A stretch of 64,000 nt of DNA from Cenococcum geophilum 1.58. Lineage: Eukaryota > Ascomycota > Dothideomycetes > Gloniales > Gloniaceae. This document shows positions 23,401-35,701 of this stretch, piece after piece (position 1 is the first letter of the stretch; each line of letters begins with the position of its first letter). Below the pieces are notes generated by a model that was given only the letters and a program-made list of their open reading frames with translations, was not told the origin of the DNA and made no database searches. The position numbers and the translations under genes are program-made. The stretch covers positions 1,885,645 through 1,949,644 of the forward strand of contig KV748190.1 of NCBI GenBank assembly GCA_001692895.1. The letters run 5' to 3'.

Positions 23401-24568
23401 TTTCCTTTGATAGTTTGACGGTGCTTGAACAGATCTATTGAAGCGATTAATATGCATTCAGCATATCAATAATTTAACTCACCATCCCAAAGCAAGTGTC
23501 GTAATTGATAGAGAGGGGCTCTTCTGGGGAAGTATCGTCGGGGTCACACTCAACAGATCCATGGATTTCCCCTGAAGATCAAAATCGATTTATTAATCAC
23601 AGCGTCACAAATTAGGTTCTTGCGTACTTACGAAGTCCCTCGCTATTTCCAAGTGGGGTATTAGCTGAAGTATCTGTTTGACAGGTTGATGAGATGGTTA
23701 AAGCAGGGGGGGTGGCGTCGTGACTGCCTTCGTGTGAATCAATACACATTCCAGGCTGAATTGGAGTGTTTCCTGGCGAATATGATTGATCCATGGGTTC
23801 CTGGGCCATTCTAGTCTCGAAAGTAGAAGTGGCCGGAACAGGTTGGTTCGTCTCTGAGCACGCAGAAGATAGCTGCGAAATGTTGTTTGGATCCTGACTT
23901 GTTCCAGCAAGGCAATTTGAGAGCCAAGCGTATCTATTACCATGTGCCACTGTTTGCATTAAATCAGTTGATGAATTTCCGAATTCCGTCTGCTGAAAGT
24001 AATAGCTCTCTTTCCCGGTATTCACCTCGTGTGGGAAGTACGTCATCGTTCTGTTGCAAGTGGGTACATCATCGGAAAGTTCGGACATGAAATTTCCATA
24101 ACTCGTTGATAGAGGAGCGAGGGTTTCCCGGCATTCTGGACGCGAAGTGGGAGGCGGAAACCAAGGGAGCGATTGAATGCCGGGAAGCGAGTGATTTGCA
24201 GTTCCGTCTTGAGGAAAATGGTTGAATGCTTGGTCCTGAGCGAATAAATGGCCTTGGGTTTCTTGATATGTCCCAGTAGAATTAACAGATGCCAACTGAT
24301 ATGCTTGGATAGAATGAGTGGGATATAGAGCCAGCGGTGAGTAAACCATGAAATTTGTCTGCTTTGTCTGCTCCGAGTTAGGGATTGTAATCGACATATC
24401 TGGCGTAAATGAGGCTCCTCCGCCGACACAGAGCCTCTTAGCCTGAGGGAAAGTCTCAAGCTGCTGATTGCTGAAACTTTTCTCATCTTGTTCTCCATCC
24501 CATAACCGTTTGATACCATTCAATTGCCAGTTTTTATTCGTAGTACCGTCTGAATATGCCTGGTTCAT
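20494..24568 (-). CDS. SNF2-family helicase-like ATPase (Rad5/Rad16/HLTF type)
   Basis: Eleven exons were traced: 23632-24568, 23483-23571, 22845-23434, 22608-22718, 22463-22535, 22248-22401, 22144-22174, 21881-22083, 20990-21815, 20746-20931 and 20494-20671. They total 3,378 nt and 1,125 residues. Motifs appear in order: HQRKAL (Q motif), GLLAD-EMGLGKTLT (Walker A), TLIVTPLS, RRVVLDEAH (DExH), CLTGTPIQN, LRRTKA, SVVFTCWTKMLD, GSAGVGLDL and DRVHRMGQTREV (motif VI). The family are DNA translocases in repair and chromatin remodelling. A CysX2Cys...CysX2Cys cluster (ICNSCGS, ALCADC) sits between the helicase halves but is not a clear RING. The N-terminal 300 residues are Ser/Thr/Gln-rich. Intron 8 begins with GC rather than GT. 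Exact ortholog is unsure. Confidence 0.88.
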
Positions 24569-26198
24569 GATTGGCCGTGATTATGTAGACTATTACCGGG
24601 GCTCCAGATAGAAACAGCATAAAGATTCGAGTGGTAACTGCATTGTAGGTAGAAAGTATAAGTCTACGGGGCTTCTGGCGGGTAAGAAAAAAAGGCGTTT
24701 CAGCCTTGCAGTGACAACATGGCTGGCAACCTGCGCTTCGCCTCACGCTCAGCCTCAATTCACGTGTCAAGACCTATCGATTCTGCCTTGCGCCACATCT
24801 TCACCGACATTGACTACGGTTGATTCTGTCTTCTTTCTCGAACATCTGGCATCCACATCTAGCTTGTGGCAAGTGCGTTACGGAGTGCTCTGATGGCTTA
24901 CCTCTCGTATGCGGGTTGCGACTAGAGAAACAGTAAGCATGGAAGGTGATGTCGAAGTACACACCTCTTTTTGCTTGGGGTTATTGGCTGGGAGGGCTAA
25001 GTTATTGCTTGCGGGCTCTTTTCGTCAGGGGGCTAGTGGCACTTTCAAATGCTCTGCTGCAGTCTAGTAATTCTTGAAGAAGTCTGAAGACAACAGAATT
25101 CATTACGAGGTCCTGTTCTGGAGGCCTTAAAAAGCCTGTATATAATGCGGTCCCACTATTTGCGAAAATCTGCTTCTTGCCATACTAGCGTCTTTTTTCG
25201 CTTCGCCTCTCCTCTCAACCGAAGACTACAGCTAGTCCCCAAACTCGCAACCAATTCCTCAATATCGTCCACCCCAAAACAATGTGCTACGCCCTATTCC
25301 TTAGAATTCCCCATATGCTCTCTTTTCGCCAGTCCTTGTCAGGGCACTGAGCAGGCTGATGGAATGATACATATGATACTCTATGAGGAAGAATCTCAGG
25401 GGCTCGAAGGCCCCGAGAAGATATCTACACGATGGCCCGCGCGCTGTCACGTGACACGTCGCTGAGCTCAAAGAGACTGCCCAAGTACCCCCCCCAACCA
25501 ACAGTCCTCATTGTCGGCGGTACTGCACGATACGTAGCTCTAGAGGATCTAGATGTGTCCTCTTCCGTAGGGCTTTACTTCATTTGAACCAAATAATTGG
25601 GTTGGAGCTTGCGATCGCGCTTGCGATTGCATGTCAACTCTAGCTCTAGCTCTGGCTGGTACAACGTTCTAGAAACGGAAATAAAATCCAGTGGAGTTAA
25701 GGTTAGTTTCTGAGTATAGTGATGTTAGAGGGTTGATTTCGGCGACGTGTACGTGATAAGTCACGTGACAGTGCGCGGGCCACATTGTAAATATCTTCTC
25801 CGGCCATGGAGCATCATATATTCCATGCCAGCCTAGTCACTGCCCTGACAATTTCTATGGGCCTTGCTAGGCTAGTCCCTCGGCAGAATTACGAGGCTTC
25901 GGCCCCTATCTAATTGGATACGCCCTCCTGTTTGACTAACATGCCTAGCGTCGGTGACATCTCGGATTCAATTCGTCCTTGCGTTGTGGCTCATTGCTTC
26001 TACAAAAAAACTGTTACATTTCTTTATATTTCCATTTTGTTCAATTTTATATCCGAGCGGTCTCCACACAATGGAGCTTGTATGATTGGGCTACGAAGAA
26101 TTTCGGGCTATTAGTCGGTCAAACTTAAGTCGCACGCCTTCTAATAAGGGAGGGACTGGAACTTGAAAGACAAGCGAATACTGAGGATAGCAATCAAG
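24569..26198. other. Intergenic region upstream of the SNF2 gene
   Basis: I see no gene that I can support here. The one strong structure is the pair of long inverted arms at 25409-25461 and 25743-25805, listed separately. Confidence 0.4.
25409..25805. repeat. Long inverted repeat with CACGTGAC cores (possible MITE)
   Basis: The left arm (25409-25461) and the right arm (25743-25805) are reverse complements with a few differences. Shared blocks in order are GGCC, GAGAAGATAT, TGGCCCGCGC, CTGTCACGTGAC and ACGTCG. About 280 bp separate the arms. The whole looks like a roughly 400-bp foldback element, but I could not define a target-site duplication. Alternatively, the arms may be a local inverted duplication. 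Confidence 0.65.
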
Positions 26199-26776
26199 AT
26201 GGCCCTCGACACGAGATCAAGCGTGTTACTTATCCACCGGATATTACTCTTGGCCGAAGCATTACTATCAGCTTTTGCAATACCTCTCTACTTCTCCTTT
26301 TGGTTCGAAAAAGAGCGGGAGCCTGTTCGATATTCTCTTGTCGACATCATTGGCAATGGAGTTCTGATACTACTTCTCGTAGTCCTTAACAATACGCGCT
26401 CGATTTTTGGCGGACATGGTTCTTTCAAGCCTACGATGTTTACTTTGTTCCTTTGAGGTTAATTATCACGGTGACGTGGGTTATCGTCCAGCATTTTTTT
26501 AAGAAGGATCTGGCTGTCTCCATATCGTTGGTAGCGGCTTGCTTCGTTCGAGCTATTCGCTTCTTGGTCCGCTTCTATGGGGCTAGGGTATTATATGACC
26601 TTTTCAGATTCGGGAGGAAGTATGACGAAGAAGGCGGTCTGCTGTACATCGTAAGGGCACTCGTCAACGTCCGACGGCAGCAGTACGGCTCCGTTGTCTT
26701 TGCCGAAAAGAAGAGTAAGACGGACTTCCAAGCAGACGATGAGAGGAATGCTTCTATGGAGTTAGGTTTAGGCTAA
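26199..26776 (+). pseudogene. Small hydrophobic membrane protein, probably broken
   Basis: Two adjacent frames look like parts of one protein. The first (from ATG 26199 to about 26455) has two hydrophobic stretches, HRILLLAEALLSAFAIPLYF and a segment around ILLLVVL. The second (26453-26776) continues with more hydrophobic sequence, ITVTWVIV and VSISLVAACFV, then a basic tail. They overlap in different frames. Either a frameshift has broken the gene, or an intron starting near GTAGTC around 26380 joins them. I do not recognise the family. The gene lies just upstream of the HET relic. Confidence 0.4.
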
Positions 26777-27059
26777 ACATCTGGAAATCTCTCGGGTGTT
26801 CTATATACGCCTCAAGCGTGGGAAAAGCATCGCAACGTCAGATTTCGATAAACGCAAGAGGCACGAATTCTTACATTTCCTTAGGTGCTCATGCTGTGTC
26901 AATGCCTAGATGGAGAGTCCAAATGGACAAACTAAGTCTGACTTGGAGTCTGGCAGATCGAAACCTAAGGCCTACGTGTGCTGGCAAAAAAATCAGCAGG
27001 AATTCCTTAATAGGCCGCGTATCAGCAACGGCCTTGGCTATACCCCGGAATCGGGGATA

Positions 27060-30000
27060 ACTTTACCCCGCATGAGCTGTGCAAAATGTGCGAGACAATA
27101 TGTTATCGCTTGGATATGTGGGAGTTCTAGTTCGGTTTCCTACAATCTGTGAAGAATATATATACCCTTCGCCCTCGCATTTACTATAGCTATGACCATT
27201 GGGATAACCCTCAACAGCTCTGCGACTCTGCGCAATCTGGTTGCCACCTATGCACTCTCATATGGTCAGCCCTTAGCATAGAGCAACAGCAAGAACTTCT
27301 CCTTTGGGATAAGAGATTGGCAAAGAGGCTTAAGGCCGAATTATTTGGGAGAGAGGAAAAGCAGAAGGAATGGAACTCAATACAGAAGGCATGTCGGAAA
27401 CGCAGGTGTATAAGAATTATCCTACGGAGTCCAGATTACATGTTAAAATCACGAGAAATAGAACTGATACCTTATTTCGGGTCAGCAAAGGTACCTCGGC
27501 GCTTGATGAAACCTTTTCGTGGTTTTGAAGAGATCAACCCCAACGATTCTGGAGAATTCGCGAGTCCGATCCGCATAGACTATGCTGAGCCTAAATGCGA
27601 GTTGCTTAAGAAGGTTGATTGTCAAGCTCTTGTGCTGATGACAATGCCGCAGATTGCTCCGGGCCTATAGTACTCCCTGCTTCATTCAGTACCGGATCCC
27701 GGGCTTCTCTAAAGCTAATCTCCGGCTGGCTCAACAAGAAATTACAATCAGTACCCCCATCAACGTACATACCTTCGAGACTCCTTGATGTGTCCGCATA
27801 TCCCCGGACCGGGGTAGTCCGACTTCGCTCAGCCGCAGATATCAAAGCCGAGAGCAACCCAGACCATCGTTATCTTGCTCTCAGTCATTTTTAGGGACTG
27901 ATAGATTTCTGACCCTGAACAAGTTGAACATTGAGAGTTTTCAGCAAGGGCTGGAGGCTGGAGGCTTAACGAAAACTTTTCAGGAGGCAGCCTAGGAGTT
28001 CACTTGTTGAACGGACAATGAGGTTATAAAAGAAGGACTCGTGTGTGGGTTGATCTATGAAGAAAAGAGACTATATATACATGGTGTAGGTGCAGGCAAC
28101 AGGAACAGGTACTAGGCAACTGGAACAGGTAACAGGCAACTGAGACAACCCGTCTCAGTTCGAAATCACTTCATTTGGATTGACAGCGTGTGTACCATCT
28201 AAGGTTCTGCTGAGGACTAGGCTACTGAAGCTGCATCAATGGCCGACATGTATCGGTTCTGTGTGTTTACCATTGCTGCTGCCAATGCTTGGTCCGGTGC
28301 AGAAGGGTTCCTGAGACTGCAGAAGCCCCTTGAAATGACATCTTGTCTTCTGACGGTCCAAAAAGGTGGAAAGTCTACGAAACCTTGGTATGCAATTCCA
28401 CCGTCGCTAGATGCTGTCATTGCTTAGGAGAGGGAGGTTCAGATGTCGAGGTGGAATCGTCGTGGCTGGTGTCTTACGTAGGCCTCATGTCAGAATGCTC
28501 CAAATACCTACCATGCTCACTTGTGGTGTGTAACAGGGTACCTCTCACCACGTACAATATACTTTGACGAAGGACAGATCCATTTCGGCGAGGAGTACAT
28601 CAATGGCAATGGCGTCAAGAAGAGCAAAATCAAGTCTCAATGTGACGAAAGGAAACTGCTCCTAAATATCTCATCGCCACACTATCTGACTAAGAAAAAC
28701 AATGCCAGATCACGAGGTGACTGACACAGTGTGTGGTGGAGTTGGGTAAACGAGTACTCACAAAGAGACCTAACCCATGGAAAGGACAAGCTCATTGCCA
28801 TTGCCAGCCTCGCATCTTACCTTCAGAGTTGGCTTCGGTCTCACAGTGGATCATCGACATACAACTATATCGCTGGACTTTGGGAGCTGGAATTACCTGC
28901 TGGTTTACTCTGGTACGTCGATATGGGACGACGGGAACGAAGACCCAAGCCAAATCGAGCGCCTTCCTAGTCTTGGGCGCAGTGTGTCCAATAGCCAGCG
29001 GACAGCGAGCTTTGAGGCCTTATAGCTGACGACTGCAGCCAAGTGCATCGCTCGCTGTCCGCTGCGTCAAAATCAGGTACGCTGACTGTCACGCTATCAG
29101 CTCGCTGTCCGAATTAGGCAATTTGTATAAAATTCATGGTGTTTCATTGCGGATTTTTGGCAGCACCTCTGTATATACAAATATTGACGTTGCCCGATCA
29201 AAAGTTGACCTTAATTCACCCAATATAGTGTTTAAGTATAGCCAAAATCATCCTCCGCGCCCCAGAGGCTTAAAAAGGTAGATATTAAGGTCGGTAGTAA
29301 CATCTGCGGTAAGGGTGGTAAGGGCCCCGGAGGCTCTATTTCTATATTAGATTTGATCAAATACGAAGCTCTATTAAATATATCTTACCAAGCTAGCTTT
29401 CTGCCTCTATAGTTGGCTTATAGCTAGTAAGATTAACATTTAAGCTCGTCAACCAGGGTGTAGTTAAGGCTCTATTAGAGTTAATACAGTCGATTAAACT
29501 GCTTAATAAAAGGCCTTTAATTAACCACCACTTCTAACATTAATCTGCTTCAATCGTGTCAGCCAATAGTCGATTACGCTTATTAGTAACAATCTTTTTA
29601 GCTTAACTAAAGGCTCGTTCGCATATAGACCTTATCACCAGTATAGAGAACATATTAAGAGTAATCTTAGCAAGTATTGGATAAAGGATTCAACCGGTTT
29701 TAAGCCACTAGTTAAGAGGATCTGGAACGACGTCGTTCCGCTCATAGCCGTTGTCGGAACTAATCTTAATAAACTCAAGACCTACGTTATAGTAGCGGTT
29801 AAGCTCACTGGCGAGCTTAATACGCTTTTAATTGCGCTTTAAGGAAGTAAGGCTCTTATCCACGACTAAGGACTGTGTATATTTATTAGCTAAATCGTTA
29901 TCAGATTTATAAGGAACCTTCCTGCGTTGTGGCTTAGCTGGTTCCTTATTGATATAGTTATTAAATAGAGTCTCCATGCACCGCTCGGCGTGCTTCCACC

Positions 30001-32928
30001 ACTGGGGCCACCGTTTCCACTTATCGCGAAAGTAGGCGCGTTTAAGAGACGGATGAAGGATTACTGCTGCAAAATAGTGAGGGCTCTTGGCCTTTATTTT
30101 ATTAAAATATTTGTTAATCTTTTGGATAGCCATATTAATGCCCGATTTAAGGAAGGAGTCGCATTCGTTCTTAAGGCTCTGCTAAGTTTGCTGGAGAATT
30201 TAATGGAGGAGCTCTATATTAGTAATTAACTCCTATAGAGCGCCATATGAGCCTTTAACACTAGGACTGTTGGCGTCGCCTTCTATGCGTTTAGTGGCTG
30301 ATATAAAAGGCTTTAGGATCTTGACGAGCTGCTCTACCTACTGCCAATCTTCATCAGTAAGCGCGTCCTGAGATAGATCGTAGGTATCGTTGGCGGGCTT
30401 CCTCTAAGTCAGTAGATATTTGTTAATCGCCTTGCGAAGAAGTAATGCACGGCGGAGCATAAAGTAGGTTAAATTCCACCGAACACCTCCGTCCTTGATG
30501 AGCAGAAGCTCTGCTTGATTAAAAAGATCGTCCTTAATGCACGCTTTAGCCTGATTCTTAGCAAAGTCCTCCCGGCGTCCTGTTGATCGCATAATATATT
30601 TAATAATATTATGAATCTTGCCCATAAAGCCTTTCTCCCGTATAAGGTCAAATTTAGCTTAATCGCTTGCATTAATTAGTAAGCGTTTAAGCTTGCTTAC
30701 GCCTTTGCCGTATATTAAAGCTTTAATAATAAGGTTAATAATATAGCCAACGCACCGAAGCCGTTCCTTTTTGGGCACTAAGAGGTTTTGTAAGAGGTGG
30801 CTGTAGAGCTTGTTGTTATTACTAGCGTTATTAGTCATTAAGTAGCCAAGCTTATAATCGATTTGATACTTTTAAATTACCGTTGCTAAAGCCGTTGCTA
30901 TATTCTCAGCAGTATATAATCCTCGTAGTCGTGGAAGGCCTAAAAGCACTAATTAAAGCTTGCCGTCTTTGTTAATGAAATGGGCTACTATACCAAGTAG
31001 CAATATTCCGTTTGTAGATATCCAGATATCGCAGCTAAGGTTGATTTTACTAAGTGCGGTAAGGAGGATGTCTTTAATACTAACGCGTCGCTGTTTAAAT
31101 GCGGCCTTGATCCAATCGCTTAAGGATATAGGCGCCTTTAAGAGATACTCCTAAATCTGAGGACGGTCAAATGTTAGTAGAGCGCGCGTATGAGGACTTG
31201 TAGCTTAACGGAAGGTAATATCCTGTAGAATTGTCTAATCAATATAGGCTTAAACATAGCTAGCTGCCCAAAACGGCTGGCGTTTATAGCTGGTAGCTAA
31301 AGTAGAAGCTTAATCGGCTGGCAGTTGTATACTACTACTGTGGCTTTTTGAGTTAACAATAAAGCTATGCTTTAATTTCAAATGGTTGCTAATATAGTCG
31401 TTGCCGTTTATTGTGAGCAAAGTACCTGGTCTTTGAGCCAGATGGCAGAGCTTACACAGCCAGAGCCTCTTTTTGCCTAAAGGACCGTCCTAAAAGATAT
31501 CTGCTCTATGCTTCCATATTGGTGATATAGAGGCATTACTTAATAGTAACCGTTTATTCATAACCTGGTATCTATATTTGCCAGTAAGCTTGCCGTGTAA
31601 TGTTAGGTAGAGATTATCCCAATTAATAGGAAAGATACAGCCGTAGTTCTGATTAGCTGGAGGAGGTTCTCGCGATATAGAATTATCTTGATCGCCCGAT
31701 TCGGTATCGTTATTAGTTGGAAGAGGGGAGGAAGTAGTTAATCTACGAAGCCTGCGCGGTACTGGAGGACGCGTAGATGAAGTTGATAAGGAAGAGGTAG
31801 AGGAAGAAGCAGAGGAAGAAGCAGAGGAAGAAGCTCTACTACCTTGCTGGGGCGTAAAATGTAATATACTTTGCATTTTGTATAGGGGAATATGTTTATA
31901 CGCGTAGTGGAGATATTGGGGAAAAATGCTTATTTACTATGGCTAAGCGAGAGTTTCCTAAGGGTTTCCCATTGCTTAACCAACCGGATTTCAGCCGAAG
32001 ATCCGAATTCTATTAAAAGCTTCAAAATACCACTAAATCTTCCTTTTCTTACCACCAAGGCAGCGAGCTGTTAGCTTGCTGTAGTTTTATTACCGACTGA
32101 CTGTTGACTGACTGTACTACCCTATACGCAGACTGACTGCTAGCTGACTGCTTACATTATCAGCTTCTTGGCAGCTACGCTGCCAGCGTCGCTGGCTATT
32201 GGACACACTGCTTGGGCGTCCGCTGGCGGTGCAGTCTCCAATGACTCTATGGACTTGAGTAACGCTACATGTGGCGCCAATATCTCTGCCGTAAGCATCA
32301 AGGCGCCAGTAAAAGCGGCCGGAGACGACACAATAACGATGGCGACAAGACCCGATACCTACCCACTCGGTGACGTCTCCGAGGGAAGCCCCATCACAGT
32401 TCGCGGACAGCTCCAGGAGGGTTTCCGGTCCGAGAGAAGGATTCTACACAGCAAAGATATTACATTGCACGAAGCACAGTCCGCCGCTGCCGCCACGACT
32501 TTGACTCCTTCGGCTACGATCACTCTTTCTCTCCCGTGTGTTCCGATAGCCATGCCGGACCACTCGCACACATCTTACAGAACCAAAAGCGAGAGAAAAT
32601 CGGCTGGTTCTCGCCCGACACGCACGAAGGGGTGCCCCAGAAGCTTTTCTGCCTTAAAGTTGCCGTGGAGCCGGAGAACGCGGTCGACAAAGATAATCCG
32701 ACGAACCTTTGGGTGGTGAGAAGTCTAGCCCTTACACCGACGGATGATGCATCGACTGCGTTTCGGAGAGTGGGATACTTTGAGCTAGACCATAGAGAGT
32801 TGAGGCTCTATTGGGATACGATCAGGACGACCCATGGTGGAGATGCCTCGAAACCACTTTGGCCGAATCTAGACCCGTTTGGCTTCTTTAATTCTGAGTG
32901 TCTAGTGAGGGAGGTATTTTTGGCGTGA
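27060..32928 (+). pseudogene. HET-domain (heterokaryon incompatibility) gene relic
   Basis: Coding traces on the plus strand match the layout of ascomycete HET proteins. There is a Cys-rich N-terminal part (LCKMCETIC..., GCHLCTLIW, about 27070-27300), then the start of the HET domain (HRYLALSHF, about 27870-27895) and later pieces around 27960-28425. The C-terminal core follows (YSQRDLTHGKDKLIAIASLA, YIAGLW near 28750-28890), ending in the APS/SWAS region at about 28960-28980, where a hAT element is inserted. The sequence resumes after the element at 32211 and ends at 32928. The gene is broken in several places besides the insertion and is treated as dead. HET proteins trigger incompatibility cell death when genetically different hyphae fuse. 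Confidence 0.75.
28980..32210 (-). mobile_element. Full-length but decayed hAT-superfamily DNA transposon
   Basis: The element is 3,231 bp. It has 15-bp terminal inverted repeats, CAGTGTGTCCAATAG, and a perfect 8-bp target duplication, CTTGGGCG, at 28972-28979 and 32211-32218, which is diagnostic of hAT. Transposase traces run on the minus strand. A Ser-rich N-terminus starts at 31876. A BED-like finger (WLCKLCH...NHLKLKH) lies around 31360-31480. A block at 29828-30133 contains KINKYFNKIKAKSPHYFAA. Near 29560-29690 is a hAT C-terminal dimerisation motif (YPILAKITLNMFSI...CERAFS). Many in-frame stops and high AT content, especially TA-rich, fit repeat-induced point mutation, so the transposase is not functional. 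Confidence 0.93.
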
Positions 32929-33637
32929 TGATGTACATCACGCCGTCGAAGTCATGACCAGAACATATGTCCCTTTTTGGTCAGGAGTATTTCATAACGA
33001 CGCCCCGGCGGTTGCCATTCTAGGATCTCTAGAATGGGAAGGATGGGCAAGAATATTCCTGGCTGACAATAGCTGTCCCGTTACCAGCACATGCTGACCA
33101 AGTTGACGCCACTCCGAAGGTAAGTCCTCTGCATCCAGACTTTAATATCTTTCATCGAGGGCTTGATTAGTGCTAACTACCACTTAGATACCCTCCGGGG
33201 CGGGCGGGCTGATACCGAGTACAAACCCTGAAGGCCCAGCTGGTTCGATCTGCGCTAGCTGACTTACATGAAGACCAGGAAGGGCATTTAGAAGACTTTA
33301 GCTTTGAAAGGGAAGGTTATAGTCTAGTCAATGGAGGATGTGACCCCGCGAGAGTATCACTAAGCATCACATAGACAATGCAAACTTAAGTTTGAAGTGC
33401 CCAACCCATAAAATTCATTCATCATTATGAAATCTATGGAAGTGAGCAACGCCTGTTCGCCCTGACTATAATGCTACCAGTAGCCGCTGGGAAAGCTAGA
33501 ACAGCTTTTCACCACTTCCTGAGACCATCCCCACAATCTTACCTTCTGTTGCAAGCACCACAAATATACCGGACAGCTTATTTCTTGGAGGCCCTGGAAG
33601 CTGTTAGCACCGAGTATACTCAACATCTAGCATAAGC
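32929..33637. other. Intergenic region
   Basis: No gene or repeat is visible here. It separates the HET relic from the 3' end of the EF-1alpha gene. Confidence 0.4.
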
Positions 33638-35701
33638 TTACTTCTGGGCAGCCTTGGTGACTTTTCCGGCACCCCTTTGAGACTGTTAGTATAAGTACTA
33701 TTATGGTATAATATGGGGATACTTTCTTATCGCTCTTAACCACTGATTTGATCACACCCTGTAGTTAAAAAAAATCGTTAATACATCTCAACTCAGCTGA
33801 GGAGGTTTTGGGGGGGAGCTTACGACTGCGACTGTCTGCCTCATCTGGAAGGGAATTAGCATAGACTCGCAAAGGGGAATGTTAGGTGATACGTACGTCA
33901 CGGACGGCGAAACGACCGAGAGGAGGATACTCAGTGAAGGCCTCAACGCACATGGGTTTGGAGGGAATCATCTTAACGATAGCGGCATCACCAGACTTGA
34001 TGAACTTAGGGCTGTTTTCGATAGACTTGCCAGTTCGGCGATCGATCTTCTCGAGGAGCTCGGCGAACTTGCAGGCAATGTGGGCAGTGTGGCAATCCAA
34101 CACTGGAGCGTAACCAGCACCGACCTGGCCAGGGTGGTTGAGGACGATGACTTGGGCGTTGAAGGAATCGGCACCCTTGGGAGGGTCGTTCTTGGAGTCG
34201 CCAGCAACGTTACCACGACGGATTTCCTTAACGGAAACGTTCTTGACGTTGAAGCCGACGTTGTCACCAGGGAGACCCTCAACGAGCTGTTCATGGTGCA
34301 TTTCGACGGACTTGACTTCAGTGGTGACACCGGCGGGAGCGAAGGTGACGACCATACTGCAAAAATGATTAGCTGAAAAATATCATTCAGAGTCAAAGAT
34401 TCAAGTACATACCCGGACTTAATCACACCAGTCTCAACACGGCCGACTGGTACCGTGCCAATACCGCCAATCTTGTAGACATCCTGGAGAGGAAGACGGA
34501 GGGGTTTATCGGAAGGACGAGCAGGGGGGTCAATGCTGTCAATGGCCTCGAGGAGAGTCTTGCCAGAAGACTTGGTCTTGCCCTCCTTCTCCCAACCCTT
34601 GTACCACGGGCAGTTGCTGGATGGCTCGATCATGTTGTCACCGTTGAAGCCAGAGATAGGAACGAAGGGAACGGTCTTGGGGTTGTAGCCGACCTTCTTA
34701 ATGAAGTTAGAGGTCTCCTTGATAATTTCGTTGAAACGCTCCTCGGACCACTTGGTGGTGTCCATCTTGTTGATGGCAACGATGATTTGCCTGACACCAA
34801 GAGTGTATGCGAGCAGAGCGTGTTCACGAGTCTGGCCATCCTTTGAGATACCAGCCTCGAATTCACCGGTACCGGCAGCAATAATGAGAATGGCGCAGTC
34901 GGCCTGGGAGGTACCAGTGATCATGTTCTTGATGAAATCACGGTGACCAGGGGCGTCTGCAAGAAAGCGTTAGTAGGAGTAGCCAATAGGGCGGCTGGTG
35001 AAAACCTACCAATGACGGTGACATAGTACTTCGGGGTTTCGAACTTCCAGAGGGCAATGTCGATGGTGATACCACGTTCACGCTCAGCCTTTAGCTTGTC
35101 AAGCACCCAAGCATACTTGAAGGAGCCCTTGCCCAACTCGGCGGCTTCCTAGAGTCGTTGTCAGCATGGTGCGGAAGGGTAATAGCAAATAGCAACCTCG
35201 GAATGGAGCGAGAGGGGCTTCTTTGGCGTTTTTGCTGCGTTGTTCAGCTCTGCGTCATGGTGTTGATTTGCCGAAAGCCGAAGAGGGCTTAGCGTCAAAA
35301 ATTTCCACACCCCACCAAAAATGCCCCTCCTCAGCGATAAGCCAAAAAGTAGAAAATTGGCCGGCTGTTCGATGTATCGCGGAGAAATCAAATTAAACGT
35401 ACCTTCTCGAATTTCTCGATCGTACGCTTGTCGATACCACCGCACTTGTAGATTAAATCTGTTATTGTGTGAGCTTGTTACCCCGCGATCAAGGGGCAGT
35501 GAAGTAGGCTTACGTCCGGTGGTTGTCGACTTGCCGGAGTCGACATGGCCGATGACGACGACGTTGATATGAGTCTTTTCCTTACTGAAGGAAGTCGTTA
35601 GCAGATGATCTGATGAGATGAAAGCAGCGCGAGAATGATTGCGGTCGCAGTGAGGGGTTTGTGTTGTGGCCCGCTGGAGCCTTCTGAGTCACTTACCCCA
35701 T
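33638..35701 (-). CDS. tef1: Translation elongation factor EF-1alpha
   Basis: Nine exons: 35697-35701, 35514-35584, 35403-35458, 35010-35148, 34413-34956, 33897-34356, 33824-33844, 33723-33758 and 33638-33682. They total 1,377 nt and 458 residues, close to the family's usual 460. The G-domain motifs are unmistakable: GHVDSGKST (G1), DAPGH (G3) and NKMD (G4). So are family blocks such as [31 protein letters not shown] and [12 protein letters not shown]. The protein carries aminoacyl-tRNA to the ribosomal A site as a GTP complex in the cytosol. The first exon is only five nucleotides (ATGGG), followed by an intron of about 110 bp, and several 3' exons are tiny. It is intact and probably very highly expressed. 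Confidence 0.98.

Noticed and set aside
33879-34376. 165-residue plus-strand frame within EF-1alpha
   Set aside because: It is a shadow of the highly conserved, codon-biased EF-1alpha gene on the other strand.
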